A DNA stretch of 24,371 nt. Source: Skeletonema tropicum. Its lineage: Eukaryota > Bacillariophyta > Thalassiosirophyceae > Thalassiosirales > Thalassiosiraceae. The notes beneath the pieces are model-generated. The model ran no database searches, was not told the origin of the DNA, and saw only the letters and a list, made by a program, of their open reading frames with translations. A program made the translations under genes and the position numbers. Within the stretch, counting starts at the first letter, position 1. Each line of letters begins with the position of its first letter. The stretch lies in assembly GCA_037178625.1 (NCBI GenBank), contig JAWZXG010000089.1:1-24371 (forward strand), in the 5' to 3' direction. Positions 1 through 11,900 of this stretch are shown piece after piece.

Positions 1-2981
1 TGAGATATCTAGCACTGGGCATCGATATCCAGTGAGAGGATATCTAACACTGGGCATCGATGTCACCAGATATCTAGCACTGGGCATCAATAACCCCAGA
101 TATCCAGCACTGGGCATAGATATCCCCAGATATCTAGCTCTGGGCATCGATATCCAATGAGATATCTAGCACTGGGCATCGATATCACCATATATCTAGC
201 ACTGGGCATCGATATCCAGCACTGGGCATCGATATCCAGTGAGATATCTAGCTCTGGGCATCAATATACAATGAGATATCTAGCACTGGGCATCGATATC
301 ACCATATATCTAGCACTGGGCATCGATATCCATTGAGATATCTAGCACAGGGCATCGATATCCAGTGAGATATCTAGCACTGGGCATTGATATGCCCAGA
401 TATCCAGCACTGTGCATCGATATCCCCAGATAGCCAGCACTGGGCATCAATATCGCCAGATATCTAGCTCCTCTGGGCATCGATATCCAGTGAGATATCT
501 AGGACTGGACATCAATATCGCCTGATATCTAGCACTGGGCATCGATATCCTGTGAGATATCTAGCACTGGGCATCGATATCGCAAGATTTCTAGCACTGG
601 GCATCGGCATCAATATCCAGTGAGATATCTAGCACTGGGCATCGATATCCAGTGAGAGGATATCTAACACTGGGCATCGATGTCACCAGATATCTAGCAC
701 TGGGCATCAATAACCCCAGATATCCAGCACTGGGCATAGATATCCCCAGATATCTAGCTCTGGGCATCGATATCCAATGAGATATCTAGCACTGGGCATC
801 GATATCACCATATATCTAGCACTGGGCATCGATATCCAGCACTGGGCATCGATATCCAGTGAGATATCTAGCTCTGGGCATCAATATACAATGAGATATC
901 TAGCACTGGGCATCGATATCACCATATATCTAGCACTGGGCATCGATATCCATTGAGATATCTAGCACAGGGCATCGATATCCAGTGAGATATCTAGCAC
1001 TGGGCATTGATATGCCCAGATATCCAGCACTGTGCATCGATATCCCCAGATAGCCAGCACTGGGCATCAATATCGCCAGATATCTAGCTCTGGGCATCGA
1101 TATCCAGTGAGATATCTAGGACTGAACATCGATATCGCCTGATATCTAGCACTGGGCATCGATATCCTGTGAGATATCTAGCACTGGGCATCGATATCGC
1201 AAGATTTCTAGCACTGGGCATCGGCATCAATATCCAGTGAGATATCTAGCACTGGGCATCGATATCCAGTGAGAGGATATCTAACACTGGGCATCGATGT
1301 CACCAGATATCTAGCACAGGGCATCAATATCCCCAGATATCCAGCACTGGGCATAGATATCCCCAGATATCTAGCTCTGGGCATCGTTATCCATTGAGAT
1401 ATCTAGCACTGGGCATCGATATCACCATATATCTAGCACTGGGCATCGATATCCAGCACTGGCATCGATATCCAGTGAGATATCTAGCTCTGGGCATCAA
1501 TATCCAATGAGATATCTAGCACTGGGCATCGATATCACCATATATCTAGCACTGGGCATCGATATCCATTGAGATATCTAGCACAGGGCATCGATATCCA
1601 GTGAGATATCTAGCTCTGGGCATTGATATGCCCAGATATCCAGCACTGTGCATCGATATCCCCAGATAGCCAGCACTGGGCATCAATATCGCCAGATATC
1701 TAGCTCTGGGCATCGATATCCAGTGAGATATCTAGGACTGGACATCGATATCGCCTGATATCTAGCACTGGGCATCGATATCCTGTGAGATATCTAGCAC
1801 TGGGCATCGATATCGCAAGATTTCTAGCACTGGGCATCGATATCCAGTGAGATATCTAGCACTGGGCATCGATATCCAGTGAGAGGATATCTAACACTGG
1901 GCATCGATGTCACCAGATATCTAGCACTGGGCATCAATATCCCCAGATATCCAGCACTGGGCATAGAAATGCCCAGATATCTAGCTCTGGGCATCGATAT
2001 CCAATGAGATATCAATGAGATATCTAGCACTGGGCATCGATATCACCATATATCTAGCACAAGGCATCGATATCCAGTGAGATATCTAGCTCTGGGCATC
2101 AATATCAAATGAGATATCTAGCACTGGGCATCAATATCACCATATATCTAGCACTAGGCATCGATATCCATTGAGATATCTAGCACAGGGCATCGATATC
2201 CAGTGCTCTGGGCATCGATATCCAATGAGATATCTAGCACTGGGCTTCGATATCACCAGATATCTAGCACTGGGCATCAATATTCAGCACTGGGCATTGA
2301 TATCCAGTGAGATATCTAGCTCTGGGCATCAATATCCAATGAGATATCTAGCACTGGGCATCGATATCACCATATATCTAGCACTGGGCATCGATATCCA
2401 TTGAGATATCTAGCACTGGGCATCGATATCCAGTGAGATATCTAGCACTGGGCATTGATATGCCCAGATATCCAGCACTGTGCATCGATATCCCCAGATA
2501 GCCAGCACTGGGCATCAATATCGCCAGATATCTAGCTCTGGGCATCGATATCCAGTGAGACATCTAGGACTGGACATCGATATCGCCTGATATCTAGCAC
2601 TGGGCATCGATATCCTGTGAGATATCTAGCACTGGGCATCGATATCGCAAGATTTCTAGCACTGGGCATCGGCATCAATATCCAGTGAGATATCTAGCAC
2701 TGGGCATCGATATCCAGTGAGAGGATATCTAACACTGGGCATCGATGTCACCAGATATCTAGCACTGGGCATCAATATCCCCAGATATCCAGCACTGGGC
2801 ATAGATATCCCCAGATATCTAGCTCTGGGCATCGATATCCAATGAGATATCTAGCACTGGGCATCGATATCACCATATATCTAGCTCAAGGCATCGATAT
2901 CCAGTGAGATATCTAGCTCTGGGCATCAATATCCAATGAGATATCTAGCACTGGGCATCGATATCACCATATATCTAGCTC
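1..2981 (+). repeat. Satellite array, left arm, segment 1 (30-32 bp monomers in ~615 bp higher-order units)
   Basis: The whole stretch is tandem copies of a 30-32 bp monomer with the core ctagcactgggcatcgatat followed by a variable 10-12 base linker (for example ccagtgagatat, caccatatat, ccccagatat, cgcctgatat). The linkers follow a fixed order, so monomers are grouped into larger units. The marker ccagtgagaggatat recurs near 31, 651, 1268, 1878 and 2716, giving spacings of about 620, 617, 610 and 838. The 838-base unit carries an extra internal segment. There is no coding gene here: open frames exist only because the monomer lacks stops in some frames, and they translate to repeated MPSARYL- or MRYLALGI-type peptides. 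The array continues off the left edge of the window. Confidence 0.97.
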
Positions 2982-3704
2982 GATGCCTTTCAACTACACC
3001 CAGCTCCAACCCAAGCTCGTGGAGGTGCCAGTGGCAACAATGACCTTACCAACTGTCAAGGTTCCGGTGTTTGATATCCAAGCAGTTCTTTCCAAGATGC
3101 TTTGTAATCCTTTGTTGATGCAAAAGACAAACTTTGCTGCAGATTATGATATATACTCTGGTACTAGTAGTGTGTCGGCCAAAGATGAAATTGCATACTA
3201 TGATGAAATACACACAGGACAGCATTGGAAACCAGCTGTTGACCATTACTGTGCTGGAAAGGACAACCTCTTTCCTTGTGGGCTGGTTGTGTTTTATGAC
3301 AAGTCGCACTCTGATCGTCATGGCAGTCTGTGCGTGTCACCGATCATGTTCACTCTAACCCTATTCAACAAGACAGCTCGATCAAAGAGTAAGTTCTGGG
3401 ACATCCTTGCATACATACCAAATTTGGATTATGGTACAACCAAGTCCTCTGATGGGTCCATTCAACAGGACACAACATCGGCACTGAAATGTCAAGATGA
3501 ACACAGCTGCTTATACACTGCTCTTCGTCAGCTACAAGAGGTCAATGATAGGGGGGGTATCCCAATGCAAGTCATGGGGAGAGATGTCAAACTGAAAGTT
3601 TGGATCCATGTTGTTGTTGGAGATATTGCTGGTAATAATAGTTTGCTGGGCACAAAAGGGTCTAGAGATGGCCAAGGCAGCAGAACTGATCATTGAAAGG
3701 CATC
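2982..3704 (+). other. Inserted block with 12-bp terminal inverted repeats
   Basis: The gene fragment begins with gatgcctttcaa (2982-2993) and ends with ttgaaaggcatc (3693-3704), a perfect 12-base inverted pair. The inner seven bases (ctttcaa and ttgaaag) are also present at both ends of the fragment in the longer gene near 19287-20003, so they are native to the gene. The outer gatgcc/ggcatc is satellite-like. The bases just outside (agctc on the left, aatac on the right) show no target-site duplication. This fits template switching or inversion at a short inverted microhomology better than transposition. Mirror copies lie at 14156-14167 and 14868-14880, where the second has one extra base. 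Confidence 0.75.
2983..3696 (+). CDS. Captured transposase-like fragment in satellite, copy 1 (237-codon chimeric ORF)
   Basis: This is an uninterrupted 237-codon frame embedded in satellite on both sides. I read it as the middle of a Plavaka/CACTA-like transposase. Seen motifs are FYDKSHSD at residues 104-111, FWDILAYIPNL at 138-148 and VVGDIAGNNSLLG at 211-223. In the family as I recall it these correspond to the DKTHTD, LGYIPDL and GDTEGHDKLCGRY blocks; the aspartates are candidate catalytic residues, which is inference. The N-terminal zinc finger and the whole C-terminal part are missing, so it cannot be an active transposase. The ATG lies in a gatgcc hexamer that matches the satellite complement, so the start is created by the junction and is not ancestral. 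The same gene continues upstream only in the copy near 20003. Transcription is unknown. It is best treated as a gene relic that happens to be open. Confidence 0.6.
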   Translation: MPFNYTQLQPKLVEVPVATMTLPTVKVPVFDIQAVLSKMLCNPLLMQKTNFAADYDIYSGTSSVSAKDEIAYYDEIHTGQHWKPAVDHYCAGKDNLFPCGLVVFYDKSHSDRHGSLCVSPIMFTLTLFNKTARSKSKFWDILAYIPNLDYGTTKSSDGSIQQDTTSALKCQDEHSCLYTALRQLQEVNDRGGIPMQVMGRDVKLKVWIHVVVGDIAGNNSLLGTKGSRDGQGSRTDH

Positions 3705-6700
3705 AATACCGCAAGATATCTACCTCTGGGCATCGATATCCAGTGAGATATCTAGGACTGGACATAGATATCGCCTGATATCTAGCACTGGGCATCGATA
3801 TCCTGTGAGATATCTAGCACTGGGCATCGATATCGCAAGATTTCTAGCACTGGGCATCGGCATCAATATCCAGTGAGATATCTAGCACTGGGCATCGATA
3901 TCCAGTGAGAGGATATCTAACACTGGGCATCGATGTCACCAGATATCTAGCACTGGGCATCAATATCCCCAGATATCCAGCACTGGGCATAGATATCCCC
4001 AGATATCTAGCTCTGGGCATCGATATCCAATGAGATATCTAGCACTGGGCATCGATATCACCATATATCTAGCACTGGGCATCGATATCCAGCACTGGGC
4101 ATCGATATCCAGTGAGATATCTAGCTCTGGGCATCAATATCCAATGAGATATCTAGCACTGGGCATCGATATCACCATATATCTAGCACTGGGCATCGAT
4201 ATCCAGTGAGATATCTAGCACAGGGCATCGATATCCAGTGAGATATCTAGCACTGGGCATTGATATGCCCAGATATCCAGCACTGTGCATCGATATCCCC
4301 AGATAGCCAGCACTGGGCATCAATATTGCCAGATATCTAGCTCTGGGCATCGATATCCAGTGAGATATCTAGGACTGGAAATCGATATCGCCTGATATCT
4401 AGCGCTGGGCATCGATATCCTGTGAGATATCTAGCTCTGGGCATCGATATCGCAAGATTTCTAGCACTAGGCATCGGCATCAATATCCAGTGAGATATCT
4501 AGCACTGGGCATCGATATCCAGTGAGAGGATATCTAACACTGGGCATCGATGTCACCAGATATCTAGCACTGGGCATCAATATCCCCAGATATCCAGCAC
4601 TGGGCATAGATATCCCCAGATATCTAGCTCTGGGCATCGATATCCAATGAGATATCTAGCACTGGGCATCGATATCACCATATATCTAGCACTGGGCATC
4701 GATATCCAGCACTGGGCATCGATATCCAGTGAGATATCTAGCTCTGGGCATCATTATCCAATGAGATATCTAGCACTGGGCATCGATATCACCATATATC
4801 TAGCACTGGGCATCAATATCCATTGAGATATCTAGCACAGGGCATCGATATCCAGTGAGATATCTAGCACTGGGCATTGATATGCCCAGATATCCAGCAC
4901 TGTGCATCGATATCCCCAGATAGCCAGCACTGGGCATCAATATTGCCAGATATCTAGCTCTGGGCATCGATATCCAGTGAGATATCTAGGACTGGACATC
5001 GATATCGCCTGATATCTAGCACTGGGCATTGATATCCTGTGAGATATCTAGCACTGGGCATCGATATCACAAGATTTCTAGCACTGGGCATCGGCATCAA
5101 TATCCAGTGAGATATCTAGCACTGGGCATCGATATCCAGTGAGAGGATATCTAACACTGGGCATCGATGTCACCAGATATCTAGCACTGGGCATCAATAA
5201 CCCCAGATATCCAGCACTGGGCATAGATATCCCCAGATATCTAGCTCTGGGCATCGATATCCAATGAGATATCTAGCACTGGGCATCGATATCACCATAT
5301 ATCTAGCACTGGGCATCGATATCCAGCACTGGGCATCGATATCCAGTGAGATATCTAGCTCTGGGCATCAATATACAATGAGATATCTAGCACTGGGCAT
5401 CGATATCACCATATATCTAGCACTGGGCATCGATATCCATTGAGATATCTAGCACAGGGCATCGATATCCAGTGAGATATCTAGCACTGGGCATTGATAT
5501 GCCCAGATATCCAGCACTGTGCATCGATATCCCCAGATAGCCAGCACTGGGCATCAATATCGCCAGATATCTAGCTCTGGGCATCGATATCCAGTGAGAT
5601 ATCTAGGACTGGACATCAATATCGCCTGATATCTAGCACTGGGCATCGATATCCTGTGAGATATCTAGCACTGGGCATCGATATCGCAAGATTTCTAGCA
5701 CTGGGCATCGGCATCAATATCCAGTGAGATATCTAGCACTGGGCATCGATATCCAGTGAGAGGATATCTAACACTGGGCATCGATGTCACCAGATATCTA
5801 GCACTGGGCATCAATAACCCCAGATATCCAGCACTGGGCATAGATATCCCCAGATATCTAGCTCTGGGCATCGATATCCAATGAGATATCTAGCACTGGG
5901 CATCGATATCACCATATATCTAGCACTGGGCATCGATATCCAGCACTGGGCATCGATATCCAGTGAGATATCTAGCTCTGGGCATCAATATACAATGAGA
6001 TATCTAGCACTGGGCATCGATATCACCATATATCTAGCACTGGGCATCGATATCCATTGAGATATCTAGCACAGGGCATCGATATCCAGTGAGATATCTA
6101 GCACTGGGCATTGATATGCCCAGATATCCAGCACTGTGCATCGATATCCCCAGATAGCCAGCACTGGGCATCAATATCGCCAGATATCTAGCTCTGGGCA
6201 TCGATATCCAGTGAGATATCTAGGACTGAACATCGATATCGCCTGATATCTAGCACTGGGCATCGATATCCTGTGAGATATCTAGCACTGGGCATCGATA
6301 TCGCAAGATTTCTAGCACTGGGCATCGGCATCAATATCCAGTGAGATATCATCTAGCACTGGGCATCGATATCCAGTGAGAGGATATCTAACACTGGGCA
6401 TCGATGTCACCAGATATCTAGCACAGGGCATCAATATCCCAGATATCCAGCACTGGGCATAGATATCCCCAGATATCTAGCTAGCTGGGCATCGTTATCC
6501 ATTGAGATATCTAGCACTGGGCATCGATATCACTATATATCTAGCACTGGGCATCGATATCCAGCACTGGGCATCGATATCCAGTGAGATATCTAGCTCT
6601 GGGCATCAATATCCAATGAGATATCTAGCACTGGGCATCGATATCACCATATATCTAGCACTGGGCATCGATATCCATTGAGATATCTAGCACAGGGCAT

Positions 6701-8914
6701 CGATATCCAGTGAGATATCTAGCTCTGGGCATTGATATGCCCAGATATCCAGCACTGTGCATCGATATCCCCAGATAGCCAGCACTGGGCATCAATATCG
6801 CCAGATATCTAGCTCTGGGCATCGATATCCAGTGAGATATCTAGGACTGGACATCGATATCGCCTGATATCTAGCACTGGGCATCGATATCCTGTGAGAT
6901 ATCTAGCACTGGGCATCGATATCGCAAGATTTCTAGCACTGGGCATCGATATCCAGTGAGATATCTAGCACTGGGCATCGATATCCAGTGAGAGGATATC
7001 TAACACTGGGCATCGATGTCACCAGATATCTAGCACTGGGCATCAATATCCCCAGATATCCAGCACTGGGCATAGAAATGCCCAGATATCTAGCTCTGGG
7101 CATCGATATCCAATGAGATATCAATGAGATATCTAGCACTGGGCATCGATATCACCATATATCTAGCACAAGGCATCGATATCCAGTGAGATATCTAGCT
7201 CTGGGCATCAATATCAAATGAGATATCTAGCACTGGGCATCAATATCACCATATATCTAGCACTAGGCATCGATATCCATTGAGATATCTAGCACAGGGC
7301 ATCGATATCCAGTGCTCTGGGCATCGATATCCAATGAGATATCTAGCACTGGGCTTCGATATCACCAGATATCTAGCACTGGGCATCAATATTCAGCACT
7401 GGGCATTGATATCCAGTGAGATATCTAGCTCTGGGCATCAATATCCAATGAGATATCTAGCACTGGGCATCGATATCACCATATATCTAGCACTGGGCAT
7501 CGATATCCATTGAGATATCTAGCACTGGGCATCGATATCCAGTGAGATATCTAGCACTGGGCATTGATATGCCCAGATATCCAGCACTGTGCATCGATAT
7601 CCCCAGATAGCCAGCACTGGGCATCAATATCGCCAGATATCTAGCTCTGGGCATCGATATCCAGTGAGACATCTAGGACTGGACATCGATATCGCCTGAT
7701 ATCTAGCACTGGGCATCGATATCCTGTGAGATATCTAGCACTGGGCATCGATATCGCAAGATTTCTAGCACTGGGCATCGGCATCAATATCCAGTGAGAT
7801 ATCTAGCACTGGGCATCGATATCCAGTGAGAGGATATCTAACACTGGGCATCGATGTCACCAGATATCTAGCACTGGGCATCAATATCCCCAGATATCCA
7901 GCACTGGGCATAGATATCCCCAGATATCTAGCTCTGGGCATCGATATCCAATGAGATATCTAGCACTGGGCATCGATATCACCATATATCTAGCACAAGG
8001 CATCGATATCCAGTGAGATATCTAGCTCTGGGCATCAATATCCAATGAGATATCTAGCACTGGGCATCGATATCACCATATATCTAGCTCTAGGCATCGA
8101 TATCCATTGAGATATCTAGCACAGGGCATCGATATCCAGTGCTCTGGGCATCGATATCCAATGAGATATCTAGCACTGGGCTTCGATATCACCAGATATC
8201 TAGCACTATCTAGCTCTGGGCATCGATATCCAGTGAGATATCTAGGACTGGACATCGATATCGCCTGATATCTAGCACTGGGCATCGATATCCTGTGAGA
8301 TATCTAGCACTGGGCATCGATATCGCAAGATTTCTAGCACTGGGCATTGATATCCAGTGAGATATCTAGCACTGGGCATCTATATCCAGTGAGAGGATAT
8401 CTAACACTGGGCATCGATGTCACCAGATATCTAGCACTGGGCATCAATATCCCCAGATATCCAGCACTGGGCATAGATATCCCCAGATATCTAGCTCTGG
8501 GCATCGATATCCAATGAGATATCTAGCACTGGGCATCGATATCACCATATATATAGCACTGGGCATCGATATCCAGCACTGGGCATCGATATCCAGTGAG
8601 ATATCTAAGCTCTGGGCATCAATATCCAATGAGATATCTAGCACTGGGCATCGATATCACCATATATCTAGCACTGGGCATCGATATCCATTGAGATATC
8701 TAGCACAGGGCATCGATATCCAGTGAGATATCTAGCACTGGGCATTGATATGCCCAGATATCCAGCACTGTGCATCGATATCCCCAGATAGCCAGCACTG
8801 GGCATCAATATCGCCAGATATCTAGCTCTGGGCATCGATATCCAGTGAGATATCTAGGACTGGACATCGATATGCCCAGATATCTAGCACTGTGCATCGA
8901 TATCCCCAGATAGC
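3705..8914 (+). repeat. Satellite array, left arm, segment 2 up to the palindrome centre
   Basis: The same monomer and unit structure continues, with ccagtgagaggatat markers near 3904, 4531, 5138, 5755, 6375, 6987, 7825 and 8388. The stretch from about 5108 to 8089 repeats 1-2980 with a constant offset of about 5107-5109. Shared variants include caataacccc at 100 and 5206, caatatacaatg at 260 and 5368, and catcgttatcc at 1381 and 6489. A 5.1 kb super-unit is therefore itself tandemly repeated. The second super-unit lacks the gene fragment and departs from the first exactly at the fragment's 5' junction (about 8089). Near 8213 there is an irregular join (tagcactatctagctc) that skips part of the usual unit. 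No genes are seen. Confidence 0.96.
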
Positions 8915-8926
8915 TGCTATCTGGGG
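8904..8926. repeat. Centre of a giant inverted repeat (one-base spacer at 8915)
   Basis: The sequence ccccagatagc at 8904-8914 is followed by a single t at 8915 and then its exact complement gctatctgggg at 8916-8926. From here the satellite is in the opposite orientation for the rest of the array. Features mirror across this point: the last left-arm unit marker at 8388 lies 527 bases before it and the first right-arm marker near 9441 lies 526 bases after it. The fragment at 2983-3696 mirrors the one at 14164-14878. There is essentially no loop, which matches either a foldback (hairpin-initiated) duplication or a chimeric foldback read. Confidence 0.9.
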
Positions 8927-11900
8927 ATCGATGCATCCAGTGCTAGGATATCTGGGCATATCGAATGTCCCAGTGCCTAGATATCTCACTGGATATCGGA
9001 TGCCCAGAGCTAGATATCTGGCGATATTGATGCCCAGTGCTGGCTATCTGGGGATATCGATGCACAGTGCTGGATATCTGGGCATATCAATGCCCAGTGC
9101 TAGATATCTCACTGGATATCGATGCCCTGTGCTAGATATCTCAATGGATATCGATGCCCAGTGCTAGATATATGGTGATATCGATGCCCCAGTGCTAGAT
9201 ATCTCATTGGATATTGAATGCCCAGAGCTAGATATCTCACTGGATATCGATGCCCAGTGCTGGATATCGATGCCCAGTGCTATATATATGGTGATATCGA
9301 TGCCCAGTGCTAGATATCTCATTGGATATCGATGCCCAGAGCTAGATATCTGGGGATATCTATGCCCAGTGCTGGATATCTGGGGATATTGATGCCCAGT
9401 GCTAGATATCTGGTGACATCGATGCCCAGTGTTAGATATCCTCTCACTGGATATAGATGCCCAGTGCTAGATATCTCACTGGATATCAATGCCCAGTGCT
9501 AGAAATCTTGCGATTATCGATGCCCAGTGCTAGATATCTCACAGGATATCGATGCCCAGTGCTAGATATCAGGCGATATCGATGTCCAGTGTCCTAGATA
9601 TCTCACTGGATATCGATGCCCAGAGCTAGATAGTGCTAGATATCTGGTGATATCGAAGCCCAGTGCTAGATATCTCATTGGATATCGATGCCCAGAGCAC
9701 TGGATATCGATGCCCTGTGCTAGATATCTCAATGGATATCGATGCCTAGAGCTAGATATATGGTGATATCGATGCCCAGTGCTAGATATCTCATTGGATA
9801 TTGATGCCCAGAGCTAGATATCTCACTGGATATCGATGCCTTGTGCTAGATATATGGTGATATCGATGCCCAGTGCTAGATATCTCATTGGATATCGATG
9901 CCCAGAGCTAGATATCTGGGGATATCTATGCCCAGTGCTGGATATCTGGGGATATTGATGCCCAGTGCTAGATATCTGGTGACATCGATGCCCAGTGTTA
10001 GATATCCTCTCACTGGATATCGATGCCCAGTGCTAGATATCTCACTGGATATTGATGCCGATGCCCAGTGCTAGAAATCTTGCGATATCGATGCCCAGTG
10101 CTAGATATCTCACACAGGATATCGATGCCCAGTGCTAGATATCAGGCGATATCGATGTCCAGTCCTAGATGTCTCACTGGATATCGATGCCCAGAGCTAG
10201 ATATCTGGCGATATTGATGCCCAGGTGCTGGCTATCTGGGGATATCGATGCACAGTGCTGGATATCTGGGCATATCAATGCCCAGTGCTAGATATCTCAC
10301 TGGATATCGATGCCAGTGCTAGATATCTCAATGGATATCGATGCCCAGTGCTAGATATATGGTGATATCGATGCCCAGTGCTAGATATCTCATTGGATAT
10401 TGATGGCCCAGAGCTAGATATCTCACTGGATATCAATGCCCAGTGCTGAATATTGATGCCCAGTGCTAGATATCTGGTGATATCGAAGCCCAGTGCTAGA
10501 TATCTCATTGGATATCGATGCCCAGAGAGCACTGGATATCGATGCCCTGTGCTAGATATCTCAATGGATATCGATGCCTAGTGCTAGATATATGGTGATA
10601 TTGATGCCCAGTGCTAGATATCTCATTTGATATTGATGCCCAGAGCTAGATATCTCACTGGATATCGATGCCTTGTGCTAGATATATGGTGATATCGATG
10701 CCCAGTGCTAGATATCTCATTGATATCTCATTGGATATCGATGCCCAGAGCTAGATATCTGGGCATTTCTATGCCCAGTGCTGGATATCTGGGGATATTG
10801 ATGCCCAGTGCTAGATATCTGGTGACATCGATGCCCAGTGTTAGATATCCTCTCACTGGATATCGATGCCCCAGTGCTAGATATCTCACTGGATATCGAT
10901 GCCCAGTGCTAGAAATCTTGCGATATCGATGCCCAGTGCTAGATATCTCACAGGATATCGATGCCCAGTGCTAGATATCAGGCGATATCGATGTCCAGTC
11001 CTAGATATCTCACTGGATATCGATGCCCAGAGCTAGATATCTGGCGATATTGATGCCCAGTGCTGGCTATCTGGGGATATCGATGCACAGTGCTGGATAT
11101 CTGGGCATATCAATGCCCAGAGCTAGATATCTCACTGGATATCGATGCCCTGTGCTAGATATCTCAATGGATATCGATGCCCAGTGCTAGATATATGGTG
11201 ATATCGATGCCCAGTGCTAGATATCTCATTGGATATTGATGCCCAGAGCTAGATATCTCACTGGATATCGATGCCCAGTGCTGGATATCGATGCCCAGTG
11301 CTAGATATATAGTGATATCGATGCCCAGTGCTAGATATCTCAATGGATAACGATGCCCAGAGCTAGATATCTGGGGATATCTATGCCCAGTGCTGGATAT
11401 CTGGGGATATTGATGCCCTGTGCTAGATATCTGGTGACATCGATGCCCAGTGTTAGATATCCTCTCACTGGATATCGATGCCCAGTGCTAGATGATATCT
11501 CACTGGATATTGATGCCGATGCCCAGTGCTAGAAATCTTGCGATATCGAATGCCCAGTGCTAGATATCTCACAGGATATCGATGCCCAGTGCTAGATATC
11601 AGGCGATATCGATGTTCAGTCCTAGATATCTCACTGGATATCGATGCCCAGAGCTAGATATTCTGGCGATATTGATGCCCAGTGCTGGCTATCTGGGGAT
11701 ATCGATGCACAGTGCTGGATATCTGGGCATATCAATGGCCCAGTGCTAGATATCTCACTGGATATCGATGCCCTGTGCTAGATATCTCAATGGATATCGA
11801 TGCCCAGTGCTAGATATATGGTGATATCGATGCCCAGTGCTAGATATCTCATTGTATATTGATGCCCAGAGCTAGATATCTCACTGGATATCGATGCCCA

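Noticed and set aside
1824..2030. Many open frames of 60-110 codons across the satellite on both strands (for example 1824-2030, 7280-7513, 16879-17217).
   Set aside because: They are translations of the tandem monomer (repeated MPSARYL, MRYLALG and LDIDAQC words), recur at every unit and its mirror, and change frame freely between units. They reflect lack of stops, not selection for protein.
3046..3321. A 91-codon antisense frame within the fragment, repeated at 19666-19941.
   Set aside because: It is the complement of the transposase-like coding sequence; it has no recognisable motifs and is a shadow frame.
2982..3704. Classical transposon with terminal inverted repeats.
   Set aside because: The 12-base inverted ends are there, but no target duplication is seen, the longer copy lacks one end, and the copies sit only at equivalent array positions.
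1..8914. CRISPR-like array of ~30-base repeats.
   Set aside because: The repeats are contiguous with short variable linkers of 10-12 bases that recur in fixed order; there are no unique spacers, no leader and no cas genes, and the context is eukaryotic.
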